From: Nitzschia sp. DOCU1
Lineage: Eukaryota; Bacillariophyta; Bacillariophyceae; Bacillariales; Bacillariaceae
Assembly (NCBI GenBank): GCA_951394045.1
Contig: OX595990.1
Location: 3,526,549 to 3,590,548 of the forward strand
Direction of reading: 5' to 3'
Length of the DNA stretch: 64,000 nucleotides
The translations under genes were made by a program, and so were the position numbers. Under the pieces are notes generated by a model. The model was given only the letters and a program-made list of their open reading frames with translations, searched no databases and was not told the origin of the DNA. Below, piece by piece: positions 50,462-61,726 of the stretch. Each line of letters starts with the position of its first letter. The stretch's first letter is position 1.

Positions 50462-51074
50462 GGGATATGGTGCAGAGGGGTGCTTTTGGGAAGCATGGGC
50501 AACCAAAAGGGATTCCTTGCTTGTGTTACTTTCGGAACCAAGAGACTTGTGTACTACGTGGTTCAACAAACTTCTTATCATAATGAATATATTATCTGCG
50601 GCCTGACTTTGTTGTTTCATACTTCTAGTACCATGATGGAAGGATATTCAACACTACTAGAGATAGATCGAAGGCCTCTCCGTCTGAGAGACGACTGCTC
50701 CTCTCTAGATTCTACAACTAGTACTACCGGTATTACCATTTCCAAGAGAGGTCATAGCAGGAACCACCGAGACCCCCCTGGACAAAATTTGTCCCATGAT
50801 GATTTTCGGTTGACATTGGAACGGACATCGATCTTGGATGAGGCGCGTGGCACTGAAGCATTTACGAGGGCATTTGCAGAATAAGAGTAATTGCATTGCT
50901 GGGGCAATTGTTGGGGTCGCCGAAATTTCACGAGCCGGGCACGACAATCATTTTTCTTGGGCGCGCTCGAAAGATCCCATCAAGAGACCCGACTTCATTC
51001 GAAACTTCACACAACCTAGCTAAGGACGACCGCCCCATTTACTCTCTGTTGACGAAAGCGACCACGTCTATACC
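50462..51074. other. Intergenic region
   Basis: No supported gene; it contains the repeat shared with 49096-49235 (here 50797-50915), so the duplicated flank of the KATKAP cluster ends near here. Confidence 0.45.
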
Positions 51075-51650
51075 ATGGACTCGACGACATCCAAGCACCA
51101 CCACCACCATCCTGATGATGATTTGATCCATCGCATTACGAGCGAAGTCAACCGTCTTCATAATTTCTTTGTGGCTTGGTTTTGTGGCCGAGTCCAGAGA
51201 TCCGATGACATTTTTCATTCGCAGGTTGAGAATTTCATGCAATCAACCTTTCATTTGATTAATCCACAAGGCCGTCTCATGACCCTCGACGAACTTTTGC
51301 CTGCGTTGAAAATCTCGCATGGCAGTCGACAGGGTCAAGTTTATGCCATTGAATGCAAAAATGTGCGGCTGCTGTCAACGACAACAACAAGAACAACAGG
51401 TGGTGTGGGCAATGCTACGGGTAGAAACGCCGAATCCAGCGACATTAGTTATCACCACTATTTAGTGTCTTATGAAGAATGGCAGCAAATTGAAGAAACT
51501 ACCACGGCGAGAATCGTCTCGGCGTGGTTTGTCGATGAACCCGATACGGCATCCACCAGAAAACTCCAATGGATGCATGTGCATGAAACTTGGATGCCAG
51601 GCATGGCCCCGGCATCGGAACAAAGCATGTGGAAGCCACCCGAACAATAA
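51075..51650 (+). CDS. NTF2-like fold protein (SnoaL/DUF4440 type), hypothetical
   Basis: A 191-residue protein. After a His/Asp-rich leader come an N-terminal helix (IHRITSEVNRLHNFFVAWFC), DDIFHSQVENFMQSTFHLINP, LDELLPALKISHGSR, VYAIECKNVRLLS and, after a Thr/Gly-rich insert, YEEWQQIEETTTARIVSAWF and LQWMHVHETWMPG. This alternation of helix and curved beta sheet ending in a W-x-H-V-H-E-x-W strand fits a nuclear-transport-factor-2-like fold. Members include enzymes and binding proteins, so the ligand is unknown. No signal peptide. Confidence 0.6.
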   Translation: MDSTTSKHHHHHPDDDLIHRITSEVNRLHNFFVAWFCGRVQRSDDIFHSQVENFMQSTFHLINPQGRLMTLDELLPALKISHGSRQGQVYAIECKNVRLLSTTTTRTTGGVGNATGRNAESSDISYHHYLVSYEEWQQIEETTTARIVSAWFVDEPDTASTRKLQWMHVHETWMPGMAPASEQSMWKPPEQ

Positions 51651-52972
51651 ATGCCAAAGACGAAGTCGCAGGGTTTTTACAGTGGTTCGCTTTTCTTTAT
51701 GGACTAGAACGATAAATGATTCAACATTGTGACGACGACGACAATACCACCAACGGATTCTTCACTCGGCGTTGTGGAGCCTTTTGGCAAGAAAACTTGT
51801 TGGTGGCTGGCCTGTCATCGTGGATTTCGCCGGCTCATGACGCTGATTTTGGAACAACTTGCCACGTTTTGAATACGAACGATGCCATTCAAAGCGTACT
51901 TAAGAAGCAACCCAGTTCGATGGAGCAGTGCAACTAGCCAAGGCACATGAACCAGTGAAAACCTGCTGCTACGGTTGTGTCTTTGGGACGGATTCGGACC
52001 GCGCCATTTCGTGATTTTGAGTTTTGAAATATGGAAGACGTCATTGGATCATCCAAACACTCGTTGTTTTGCCCAACCCAAGTAACTATAGGCTGACGAC
52101 GACGATGGTGCTTTGGTGAGTTGCTGGTAGAGCGTCCTAAAGGTATGAAGCTGCAGGCGATCCAGAAAGGAGGCGATTTTGCGCGATCGGGGCTGGAAAG
52201 CGGCAGTTTTTCAACTATCCACGAAGTGGATACTGCGAAAGAGAGTGTACGGTTGACTCGTATCTCGTCATTTCCAGCCCTAGAGGCTCCGTTTGCAAAA
52301 TACCTCACTGGCGCGAGTTGGTGCTGTAGGGTGCATAGTTAGTTCGTCTGGGTGAAGAAGAAACGTGTGGACTAACGCCAAGCGGCAGAAGAATAAGGAG
52401 TAGCAGCTGGTTTCGCACTTTTTGCTGCTCTTCTTTCCTTTTAGTTGACATTGAAAACAATGGGGACGCACACAAGCTAAACTAGTATTGAAGACTTCTG
52501 TCGACAAATGAGCACTATTGCATGTCTTCACCCATATTCTCTCTGACTAAAGATTAGATTTTGCTTTTCGCGTCATTTGCCGGACTCGTAGTGATGATAA
52601 TGGCAATGGCTAGGACAAGGAATAAACGAGAAATCCCTGCTGTCGTTCGATGGACTTCATGCTTGGTGAATTCTCCCGGGACTTGCTAGCAGAGATTGTC
52701 GCGTGGCAGGATGCAAACTCTTTGCAGGGTTAGGGCTGCCAAAATTAAAGTTCTCTTCGAATTGATACCGACAAAAAATTTAGACGCATAGAAGTTGTAC
52801 TAGTTTATTATCAGACATTGTCGACGAATTATTGTGTATCTTTACCCGTGAATGCAAATCCGATTCCCTTTCCCTGCTGATCAGACTTCGACCGGTAGAA
52901 ACGCCGAGCCGAGCGACTGATCTCTTGTTGGCGGCGGTGGCAGAACTAATAATAAAATTTGTGGACGGATTA
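51651..52972. other. Intergenic region with no clear gene
   Basis: Short open frames only. The end (52887-52970) is a diverged second copy of the globin C-terminal tail. Confidence 0.4.
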
Positions 52973-53078
52973 TTATTTCGACCGGGAGAAACGCTGGGCC
53001 AAGAGACTGATCGTCCATGCTTTCTTGTTACTGGCATTGGCTGAATTATTGGAATTTGTGGACGCGTTATCATCGCCA
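52887..53078 (-). repeat. Tandem duplication of globin C-terminal exon end
   Basis: About 52974-53078 (the globin C-terminal codons) and 52887-52970 are diverged copies: cgaccgg(g/t)agaaacgc, gagcgactgatc or gagactgatc, gtggacgg or gtggacgcg. Decoded in frame, the second would continue NPSTNFIISSATAANKRS, parallel to NASTNSNNSANASNKKAW. The stop at 52973 places the second copy outside the gene. Confidence 0.72.
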
Positions 53079-53791
53079 TCCGCAGAAGAGACTGATTTGG
53101 TGCTCGCGCTCATTACGTCCATGCCGGCCAGTGGTCCTTCTTTGAGTTTCTTGATTTGCTTCTTGAGGGCTTTGTTCTCGGCATCTAATTTGATAGCTCT
53201 CTTCTCCGACTTGACGAGTTCTTGATGTGCCCCCTGCATCATGGTAACTGTCATGAACGTGTAAATGGCATTCCACGAATCATGCTGCTTCTCGTTGAAC
53301 TGTTCTTCGCCCAGGAGCATTTCTAGGGTCTGGAGGAGTGCTTTGCCCATTAGTGGGAAGTGTTTGGGCTGGACTCCGTAGTTGACGTGACGGTAACCGA
53401 GTTGCTGCAGCTGTCCCTCCACCAACTCCAAGTCTGGGCCGAGCATTTCAATGGCTAGATCAAGCATGCTGATGAAATGGCCGGCAAAAGTGACGAATGC
53501 CTCGTTGGCTCGTAGGTCGTCGCCTGCCTTGAGACCTTTAGTAAATTCAAACTGCTCCCACACATCTGGGGCAATTTGGAACATACTGAACAAAGATAGT
53601 CAAGACGTGTGATATGAGAAAATTGCAAGAGGACGACCGACCGTCGACATAATCTTTGTGACTGACACTTACCGACTGAATAACTCGACGCCGACGACGG
53701 TCTTGTAGTTAGGAATATCCTTGATCAGAGTCCAAGTTTTGGATACATCATTCACAACGTCGAAATAGGAGTTCTGTACAAAATGCTTCAT
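52973..53791 (-). CDS. Globin with C-terminal coiled-coil tail, two exons
   Basis: Exon 1 is 53791-53673 and exon 2 is 53585-52973. The 87-bp intron 53672-53586 has GTAAGT and TTTGTTCAG; phase 2 splicing makes FSR-MFQIAPD. The protein is 243 residues. The globin fold covers about residues 5-150: SKTWTLIKDIP (helix A), a CD region with APDVWEQFEF (CD1-type Phe), FAGHFISMLDLAIEML with a distal His candidate, YRHVNYGVQPKHF with the proximal His candidate, then helices G-H. It resembles metazoan neuroglobin-like single-domain globins. After the fold, EKRAIKLDAENKALKKQIKKL is a coiled coil, then a Ser/Asn-rich tail. A heme-based oxygen or nitric-oxide role is likely; the tail suggests oligomers. 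Confidence 0.88.
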
Positions 53792-56505
53792 GGTGGCGAG
53801 GGTCTTGGTTTGCTTTGCTTCGTAGGTGTCGAAATTAGTTTTTGTGATGGCCGACAGGCATCGACGATGACCATCTGCCGTTAGGTGGCATGATTTTCGC
53901 ACCAAAAGATACCAAATCGCGACGTTCTTCTTGGGCTTGATGTGTGTAGCCGGCGCCTTTTTCTCCTTGACATCTGTTCCACCTGTTCGTTGGGGGAGAT
54001 CGTAATGTCATAATGACGTTATTATGTCGCAGTAGAATGGTAAGTGTTCGTCGTGAAATTAGATTGTTACTGCCACGGCAAAGAACCTTCCGCATCTCTT
54101 TTGTGGTATTGCAGCTTTCGGGATTTTAGGCGCCGCACAAGATGTCGGATGACAGAAATGTGAAGAATTGCTTAATCGGAGAATGACTATGGAGCGAAGG
54201 TCTTATTGTCCGAGATATCCTGTTCTGCAGCAAGTCAGTTCTTCGGGAGAATTTAAAGATTATTGCCTCAGTAACAAAAATTTTCGCATTCTTCCTGGGT
54301 ATCCCACTTTGGTAGTTAGGAGACACCGGTAGACTGACTTCAGAACATTAAAAGAATTCTTTTCTCACTACCACGGCCGGTCGCAGGGGACTTTTTGCCT
54401 CAAACGATGTCTTTATGGACATCCATCTGTTTCGCTATTAATCATCAGGAAATGACCAAGCACTCTACTTGGGAACTAAAACTTCACCTCCTAACGAATG
54501 GCGACCACAAGATAGATCGTTCCTCGACAATTTCGCCATTACAGCGGAGAATCCGCTGATCGCAATCCCCCGCCGCAGCAGTTGCAGACATGATGAGACG
54601 CTTCAACGTCGCTGGAGGGGCGGATTCATCCGATGGATAGATAGTCATCGGGGATAGAATCAGCGATTCTGCTTCATCTGGTAGCGCCTGGACGAGGCCA
54701 CCAAGAACAAGAAATGAACTCCACAAGAAAAAAGGGTACGATGCTGAAACGAACTCATCGGCTGATGACTTGAAAAGTGTTTTGTTGACATTGCTTCCGA
54801 TGTCATCGATGCCATCGGTTCAGTTTCTCCAAGAGTAAGCTGTGGGTTTGGTAACATGGGAAAGATTCTTGCTCCAAACGAGAAAAGGCGAGTTATCCGT
54901 CCAAGCCGTGAAGCTCTATGAGAGAGCCAAGGGGTGCGTTAAATGCTCTCTCTTGCAATGCCTCGTCCCCAAACGGTCCATCCAACATTCGGTCGGCCCT
55001 CTCTGTGTGCGTCCACGCCCGTGCGGCGCTTTCGCAAAGAGATCGTTTGGTAATCAAGCGCTGCGACTTCGGACACACAACGCCTCCCGATCCACCACGA
55101 TATTTTCTCTTAGAAATGTCGATGCGGATCTCTTCAGTGTTGGAGGAAAGGTGTCATTGCTATCGCTACTGCCACCCATGATTATGGTGCTGTTGGATGC
55201 TTGAAGAGTCGATCATGCTTCTGGTAATCATGATTATCACTCCTGTTGCGGTTGCGTCGTGGAGAACGGCTTAACAACTTGCAACGTTTTCGGAAATTTG
55301 CTGCCAGCAATGGTGATGCTTCCATCATAATGGGTATGCTACTCGTTGTTGCAGGTGGTCTGATAAGAAGGATGGATTGATGCTGCCAGCAATGGTGATG
55401 CTTCCATCATAATGGGTATGCTGCTCGTTGTTGCAGGTGGTCTGATAAGAAGGATGGATTGATGCAGTTCCAATGCTTCGCTTTTGCGAGGAGAAAACAC
55501 GAGTTCTTGAATCGCAATGCCTTCAAGTCCAAGTGGATCGTCAGTGGAGGTTACCCAGTTGTTCTAATCAAAGAGCTCCCCTCCAGTAGCTGGTCAAACC
55601 TCGAAGCCTTGCTTCCCCGACACTCTAAACGAGGAGGGGCTGGCCAAGGAAACGCGAGCATATTTGCTGCTCTTCTGGCGTTTGAAACTGTTGGTACTGG
55701 TAAGGTTGAGACGGTGTTGACGCAGTCCCGGCTCGCTGAGACTTGTGGGGGTGCAGTGCTCGTTCTTACGTGCCTCCTGACATGTGCCTCCATAATAACA
55801 GGGTCAGCTCTACTGATTGCTTGTAGGTAGCATGACCTCGGCTGCTGATGGAGCAGTCGCAATACCTTGGTCGTACGGGTCCTCGTGTTGGTAGCTCAAC
55901 ATTTGGCTAGAGTAACATACCATGCCATACTACTCGCGGGTAATGGTCTACACCAACGACAACCAGGGGATTTGCTGGGTTTGTGGTGTCCATGGGTGGC
56001 GTCCATGATAAATGTCATGTCAGGAGAATACAAATGGGGGCCCGAGTCACGAATACGCTACGAACGATAAAGACTTTTCGATTTTGAAATTTGTGGGTGC
56101 ACGATGTACCCTATTGTCGTGTGGAGCGCCGTCTACGATCGCTGCGTGGCAACAGCAGGGCTCTTCTCGCTTGAAATGGACCTAGAGAGCCTTGCAGGAC
56201 CACAAAATCTTGACTAGTAGTACAAGCAAACATGGAACAAGGAGCCGCCGCTCCTAGTAGTAAGACTAGAGTCTTTTGTTTGTAAAGAAGTACTACTATG
56301 ACTCGAGCGAACTAGTAGCTTCTACGGTCGCAGTCGAAAATAGAATGCAGAAGCAAAGAGCAGAATAGTTGGTGGTTGACAATCATTATACTACACTGAA
56401 TAGAAACGTCATCGATGAATGAATTCAATCTATATATTTCTGATAAACACAACTCCTGCTAATGGGCCCAAATTAGTAAAGATGGTACCCAGGACTCCAC
56501 CATGA
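53792..56505. other. Intergenic region with short repeats
   Basis: No gene is convincingly supported; many short frames without domains. It contains the 83-bp tandem repeat at 55298-55463. Confidence 0.4.
55298..55463 (+). repeat. 83-bp tandem repeat, two units
   Basis: Units 55298-55380 and 55381-55463 differ visibly at one base (gctactcg against gctgctcg). Near identity shows a recent duplication. It is non-coding as far as I can see. Confidence 0.92.
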
Positions 56506-57088
56506 TTACGACAAGAGAGCAGATCGTTCCCCAGCACCGGCGCCCGCTTGCGGCGCCTTGGTAGAGTCCACCAGAATCAATATCAAGGCAACACCAAATA
56601 CAGCGGGGCACAATGCAATCATTCCATACGACACGGAACTACAGTCGCCTTGTAAGCCTTCCACGACAGGGACCATGGGAATCCACAAGAGCGAATAAAC
56701 GGTCACAATAACCCAAAGGTAGGCAACGTTCTTGACTTGGAAACCCGAGGCATCTGCATATCCTAGCAAACCAATCAACAATACCGTCAGGCCTCGAAAG
56801 ATTGCTGATAGAGAAAAGAGTAGCAGTAACAAAGTGAGTGTTGTGCATTTGAAGCTGTTGTGCCGTCCATTGTTCTCTGGACGTACTTTTGAAAAAGATC
56901 TTGCCAGTATCATCGAGTGAATCATACAAACATTCCCATCCACCGGTTGGAATAAAGAGATTCACAACTCCCATCACAATGAGGAGCCAAACCCAGCCAT
57001 AAAAGATCACGAGGGCAAACTTTCCAAAGATGGAATGCGTGCTCGACCAGGCATGACGAGCATGAGGCTTTGGATTCCAGTCGACCAT
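56506..57088 (-). CDS. Four-helix membrane protein, two exons
   Basis: Exon 1 is 57088-56887 and exon 2 is 56804-56506. The 82-bp intron 56886-56805 has GTACGT and CTCTATCAG; phase 1. The protein is 166 residues. Segments: FALVIFYGWVWLLIVMGVVN (helix 1), GLTVLLIGLLGYA (helix 2), VAYLWVIVTVYSLLWIPMV (helix 3), MIALCPAVFGVALILILV (helix 4). The N-terminus WNPKPHARHAWSSTHSIFGK is cytosolic-like and the C-terminus ends GAGERSALLS. No named family recognised; a small organelle or plasma-membrane protein. The unspliced frames give two short proteins, which is why they look like separate genes. Confidence 0.78.
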
Positions 57089-57549
57089 GATGATGAAGTT
57101 GTTGTTGTGGTTGGTAGTGTAAAGAAGAGAACGACGACGAAGGAACGAAAAGAAGTGACAACCACCAGGAGCGAGGATATCAAAGGAAGAATGAAGCGAA
57201 AAGTGGGTCCAAATCAAAACTGCTTCTGCATGATGGGAACGATGGAAGTGTCAGAACCTTGCGTCGGTATCATGAAGAAAGTGGAGTAGAGTTCTCATAA
57301 TTCTGGCTCGAGCAGATTTCGTGTGGGGCGGAGGGTTCTCTTCACACAGAGGATACGATGGCGTCATCGTCGTTTACGTGCTTCGCTTCGCTCGCCTTTT
57401 CCCATTCCCCGTTTGTCTTCCTGATATGTAAAATTGTCGCAAACGACATGGATGAACACTGCCCTGTTCGCCAGCGAGCGCTCCCTTGCAAAGATCCTAA
57501 TGACCACAAACAAACGAAAGATTATGGGAGCTGCGGCAGCATTAGAGCA

Positions 57550-58988
57550 ACCTGAATGGTACGCATTGTATCCTTGGCACAAGTGGGAGCCACCATTGCT
57601 GCAGGATCCATCGACGGCGGAAACGGAAACGCCTTGTCGAGAAGAGCATGACTGTCAAATGGATAAAACGGCGGCATGCTTTTGTTCTCCAATTGGAGGA
57701 GTGGTGGCTACCCACATGGATGGTTGCTTGCAGGCACGACGGCCATTACATGATCCTTTGACGGTGACTGGGATTTGTGTCGGAGCCGAATCCAAGCAAT
57801 TTGTGCGCAAGTTGGCTGTCGTATAGTAGGCAAAAGGTCGAATTTGTCATGCACGAGGCAACTTCTTTGCAAGCGGGATTTGGCAATCATCAAGCCATTC
57901 GATCCAAGAGTGTATACAAGTTCCTCTAGGGGGAACTTTGGAACGATTTCAGGCCCCGTCGCAAATGGACCAACAGGTCTACATTTTTGATATCATAAAG
58001 ATCGAACGGCCCACCGCCGTACTCCTCGTCGATTTGTTTTTGGAAATGGGATACGAATAACAGCGGAACAACGAAAATGGAGACAAGAGACGGTCCTTTG
58101 TCGCAGTGGGAGGAAAGTTTTTGCAAAAGCCAATCGTTATCGCCGTCTTTTGTCGCTGGCGCCATGACGCACACACTGCACCAGTTATGATCCAAAAAAG
58201 CCCCACGCAATTCCAATATGCTGCTACCATAGGACAAGGTACATTGGGGGCATTTGCGCAAAGTCTTGAATCTCTTGCTACGTTTGGTCTCTTCCACAGA
58301 GCAACCTTTTGGTAAAATACGGCGATTTCAAATTCATACGCTGTCGGCGTTTCATGAAGTTCATGGGAGCAAAGATTTTTCCACCTTTGCAATCATTGAT
58401 AGTGATTTGGAGATTTAGGATTGCGGCTGCGATAATGACCATGCTCCCATAGGGCATCCGTTAGGATCGTGACGTCCTGGAAGATCGGTTCACTAGTGAA
58501 GGACGCGAGTTTCATTTCGGGTGGCGGAGGCAGAAACCAACGACGACAATGGAATTTGCTTCGAGCGTTTTCTCCATGATGTTTCTCAGGAGGAGGACAG
58601 AGTGATCCCAAAATACGATAAGGTTTGCGAGCGAAGCCTGCAGGGATAAGAACGGCGGGAGACAATCATCTCTCTCGAATACGGCATGCGACATCATGGT
58701 TTTTACTGCCCTTGCCGCTCTTTCGCCGACCGCATACGCCACTTGCGTCAACAGAACGAAAGTGGGCGCTGGCAACATTGCTGGGGTTCGAGGCACACGG
58801 TAGCAGTTCTTTGCGGCACACGCTGTATTCTTTTGAATATTTGCGATAGTCGTTTTGTCTAGCACGATGATAGGCTGCTCGCCATGTGCGTTGTGGAAAG
58901 CGCGGACTATCATCCCTTGTGTCAACTTGTGAGCCGTTCGAAGTAGTAATACTAGAAGGAGAAGTGAGTATGATGCTGCATATTGCAT
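57550..58988 (-). pseudogene. Decayed secreted Cys-rich gene
   Basis: From ATG at 58988 the frame starts a signal peptide (MQYAASYSLLLLVLLLRTAH). Cys-bearing fragments (TACAAKNCYRVPRTP; RKCPQCTLSYGSSILEL; VTVKGSCNGRRACKQ; VDGSCSNGGSHLCQGY) then follow in several different frames, with stops such as NHYQ-stop-LQRW. The SCNGRRAC pattern matches the SCxGxxAC repeats of the lectin-like gene at 8474. I read it as one degraded secreted gene; exact borders are uncertain. Confidence 0.45.
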
Positions 58989-59373
58989 GATGAATTTTTA
59001 CAGTTTGTTAATTCTAACCCATGTTCGTTCAATCATTTAGTAGCTTTGGTCCTTGGTGATGATTCGCTTCAATGTGAATGAGAGCACGAGTGTTCGTCGG
59101 CAACATCTTCATCACCACGACGAGTGTTGCTTTCGATACACCTCAGAAAATTTGAAGCTTTGATTCAAAACTAGTTAGTTTCCCCAAAGTCTGGTAGGAA
59201 TAGCGGGTGATTTCGCGGGCATCTACAAAAGAGTACACCGCATATCTGGTCTTTCGGATTAAAGGAGGAGGGTTTCCCCTCATCATTTTCCCAGCAAGAA
59301 GACGAAGACCACCGACAATCTTCATCTGAATGATGATAGCAACACGATCACGAGAAAGGAAAAAGAGACGGCG

Positions 59374-60234
59374 TCAGTCAAATATGGATGGCGACGGTGG
59401 AAACATGCCTGGGTCTGTGAAGAAATACTCAAGCGTACAATTCGGTGTGACTTGGGGGATACTAGATTCCAAGGCCCGGCCACCCAGAATGGGCACGGGC
59501 TCGAGCGCCCCAGATATCTTGTTGTTCGGGGGAGGGAAGAAAGAATCTCCCTCCGCCTTGTTGATGACACTTTGCACCTGGGAAGGCGATAGATCGAAAA
59601 GACGTTCATCAAATATAAGCAAGTCATGTGGGTTCGGGGAAGATGTCCTTGCTAGTAGACTACTAGCATACATGGAAGACGCCTTGCTGGGAGAAAACTC
59701 TCTGGCCGGGTCGGAAGCTTTGACAGTTTCTTCCCGGACTTGCTGGGTCACGCTTTCCAACCAGGAGCGGCCAAGGTGTCCTGTTATAATCTGGTCCAGA
59801 CCAAGAGTACCTGATGGGGCCCTCCTGGACGACTCCTTCTTTCGAAGACAATGGGAGATCTTGTTGAAGATTTCTTCATCGTTTGCCTCAATCCATCTTG
59901 GCACCCGGTCATCATCGTCTTCGTGGTATTCAGCATTTGGTTTAAGAAATCGAATGGGTGGTGGGGGTACCGCCGGGTTGTTCCCAACCATAGCGGAATC
60001 GCCGCCTAGAGAGAACCCTTGATCTTCCACAGATTCGCGGATGATACGAGTGACATGCTTAGTAATAGCCGTCTTCAAATGCCTTGGAGATGATTGATAG
60101 ATGTTTAGATAGGGCTCGATAATCTTCTTCATTCGAATGTTGCCCCGGTGCGTCTGGAAGGGCTTCCCGCGGCCGAACAAGATATCATTTTCACGAGGAT
60201 ATATGATGATCGTCATCGATTGTTTCTCCATCAT
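59374..60234 (-). CDS. DUF6824 domain protein
   Basis: A 286-residue protein from ATG at 60234. The DUF6824 domain is at the N-terminus: YPRENDILFGRGKPFQTHRG, NIRMKKIIEPYLNIYQSSPR, HLKTAITKHVTRIIRES, then an about 25-residue insertion, then IRFLKPN and WIEANDEEIFNKISHCLRKK. The insertion separates parts that are normally adjacent (the helix and RFLK strand), so it is an unusual member. The C-terminal half is Ser-rich and hydrophobic and lacks known motifs. An upstream TTG would extend the frame by nine codons but ATG is preferred. A regulatory role is suspected but unproven. Confidence 0.85.
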   Translation of the reverse strand: MMEKQSMTIIIYPRENDILFGRGKPFQTHRGNIRMKKIIEPYLNIYQSSPRHLKTAITKHVTRIIRESVEDQGFSLGGDSAMVGNNPAVPPPPIRFLKPNAEYHEDDDDRVPRWIEANDEEIFNKISHCLRKKESSRRAPSGTLGLDQIITGHLGRSWLESVTQQVREETVKASDPAREFSPSKASSMYASSLLARTSSPNPHDLLIFDERLFDLSPSQVQSVINKAEGDSFFPPPNNKISGALEPVPILGGRALESSIPQVTPNCTLEYFFTDPGMFPPSPSIFD

Positions 60235-61726
60235 GTTTTTGATCTCTAGCTTTTCGTTCAATCGACGATACCTTTTGATTGATCTTCAGATGAAATTGTG
60301 AGCACTCAAGAATAAACGGCATTGAATGATGCATAGATTGCTTGCTGAGTTGCTTTGCCGGTGAAGGCACTTCAATTGTTCGATCGATTTCAATAGCACA
60401 AATCTAATGAAACGCTAGGACCGAAGCATTTGCACCTCTGGGAGTGGCCAAGGGCACTATGTACTACAAAGAATTGCGAAACATTTCAGGATAGTTCTCT
60501 CGTCCCCAATTCCAGTTCTGCACGTTGAAAATGCTCAGTAGTACACGCCATTCGACTGTAATATCATTTATGGACAGTTTGGGTTCGATCGTCTTCCTTA
60601 CCTTGGATAAAACGATACGCGGTGTTCAGATGAACGCCGAAAATTGCAATCGCAAGGCACGTGGGAATGGCAAAACATCGCGGTTTGGGTCGGAAGCTGC
60701 TCGCTGGGGACTTTCTTATTTTTATGGCTCGGGCCAATCCTTCTATTGTTCTCACCCATTGAAGTTCGAATGGGGCTGCAATTGACATGCGTCAGCGAGC
60801 AATAGAAATTGTAAGTTGGATGACGCACGTTGCTGTTCCTCGGCGCGAAACCTTGGGAATCAATGCGTTGGCCTTGCAGAATACGTTTCTCGTAGTAATG
60901 CCGTAATAGGCGCAAAACACCCCCAAGAGGATAACTGTTTCTCCTCATCCAAGCGCAATCGGCCATAATGGAAGCTACACATTATACCTATTACGACGCT
61001 TAAGGCAATTTATTGAAGCCAAACACAGTTCAGGGAGAACCGGAACTTCCTGGTTGATCGTTCTCCAACGCAAAACAGTCGTGCTTTATCCTGCCATGCC
61101 GCCACCAACCAAGCAAGGGAAGAGAGCCAAGCATTTCCAAGCTTATGTCGGCGCTTTTGGTGATTACGTGGGAATAAGAACAATACGTGGCAGGTTATTC
61201 TGCCGGTTTTCACCCTTTTCACGACTACAAAGCCATTCAATGACAGCGTAGTGATGTTGGGGGTTCCTTCATACCTTTCGATCATATCTATGCGGGTAAG
61301 TGGATTCATCTTTGCCGAAACATATGAATTTATGGCGGGAAAATTTGATTCTTGCCAACCATCATGTCGTTCCGACAAAATTGAATAAAGCGACGACATC
61401 AGTGTTTAGATCGAGCATGTCGCACAACGAAATTGGAACGAATGACCCTATGCACGACCGAGCGATGGAATGACCCAAGTCGAAGATCCCACCCATAGGA
61501 GAGACGCACCTTGTCTCATAGCTAGCCTTTCGAGCACGTAATTCTTGGCCAAGGTCAACAAATTTGGAAAGCAAACAGCGATAACTCTCGGCCTTGCTTT
61601 ATTTGGCTTCCTTGACTACTCCTATCGCGGTTGTTATTATTGATCCATAGCAATAGCTAGAGTGGTAAAGCGGTTGCTCTGCTGACACCAGGACCAAACC
61701 AGAGATTTCTGCGTCCTACAACGATA
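60235..61726. other. Intergenic region, no clear gene
   Basis: Open frames on both strands are short and do not resemble known proteins. An A-box-like tRNA element at about 61655-61680 has no B box, so it was not called. Confidence 0.4.

Noticed and set aside
61650..61715. tRNA-like element (tagagtggtaaagcgg)
   Set aside because: An A-box-like D-arm is present, but no B box, acceptor pairing or T arm could be found.
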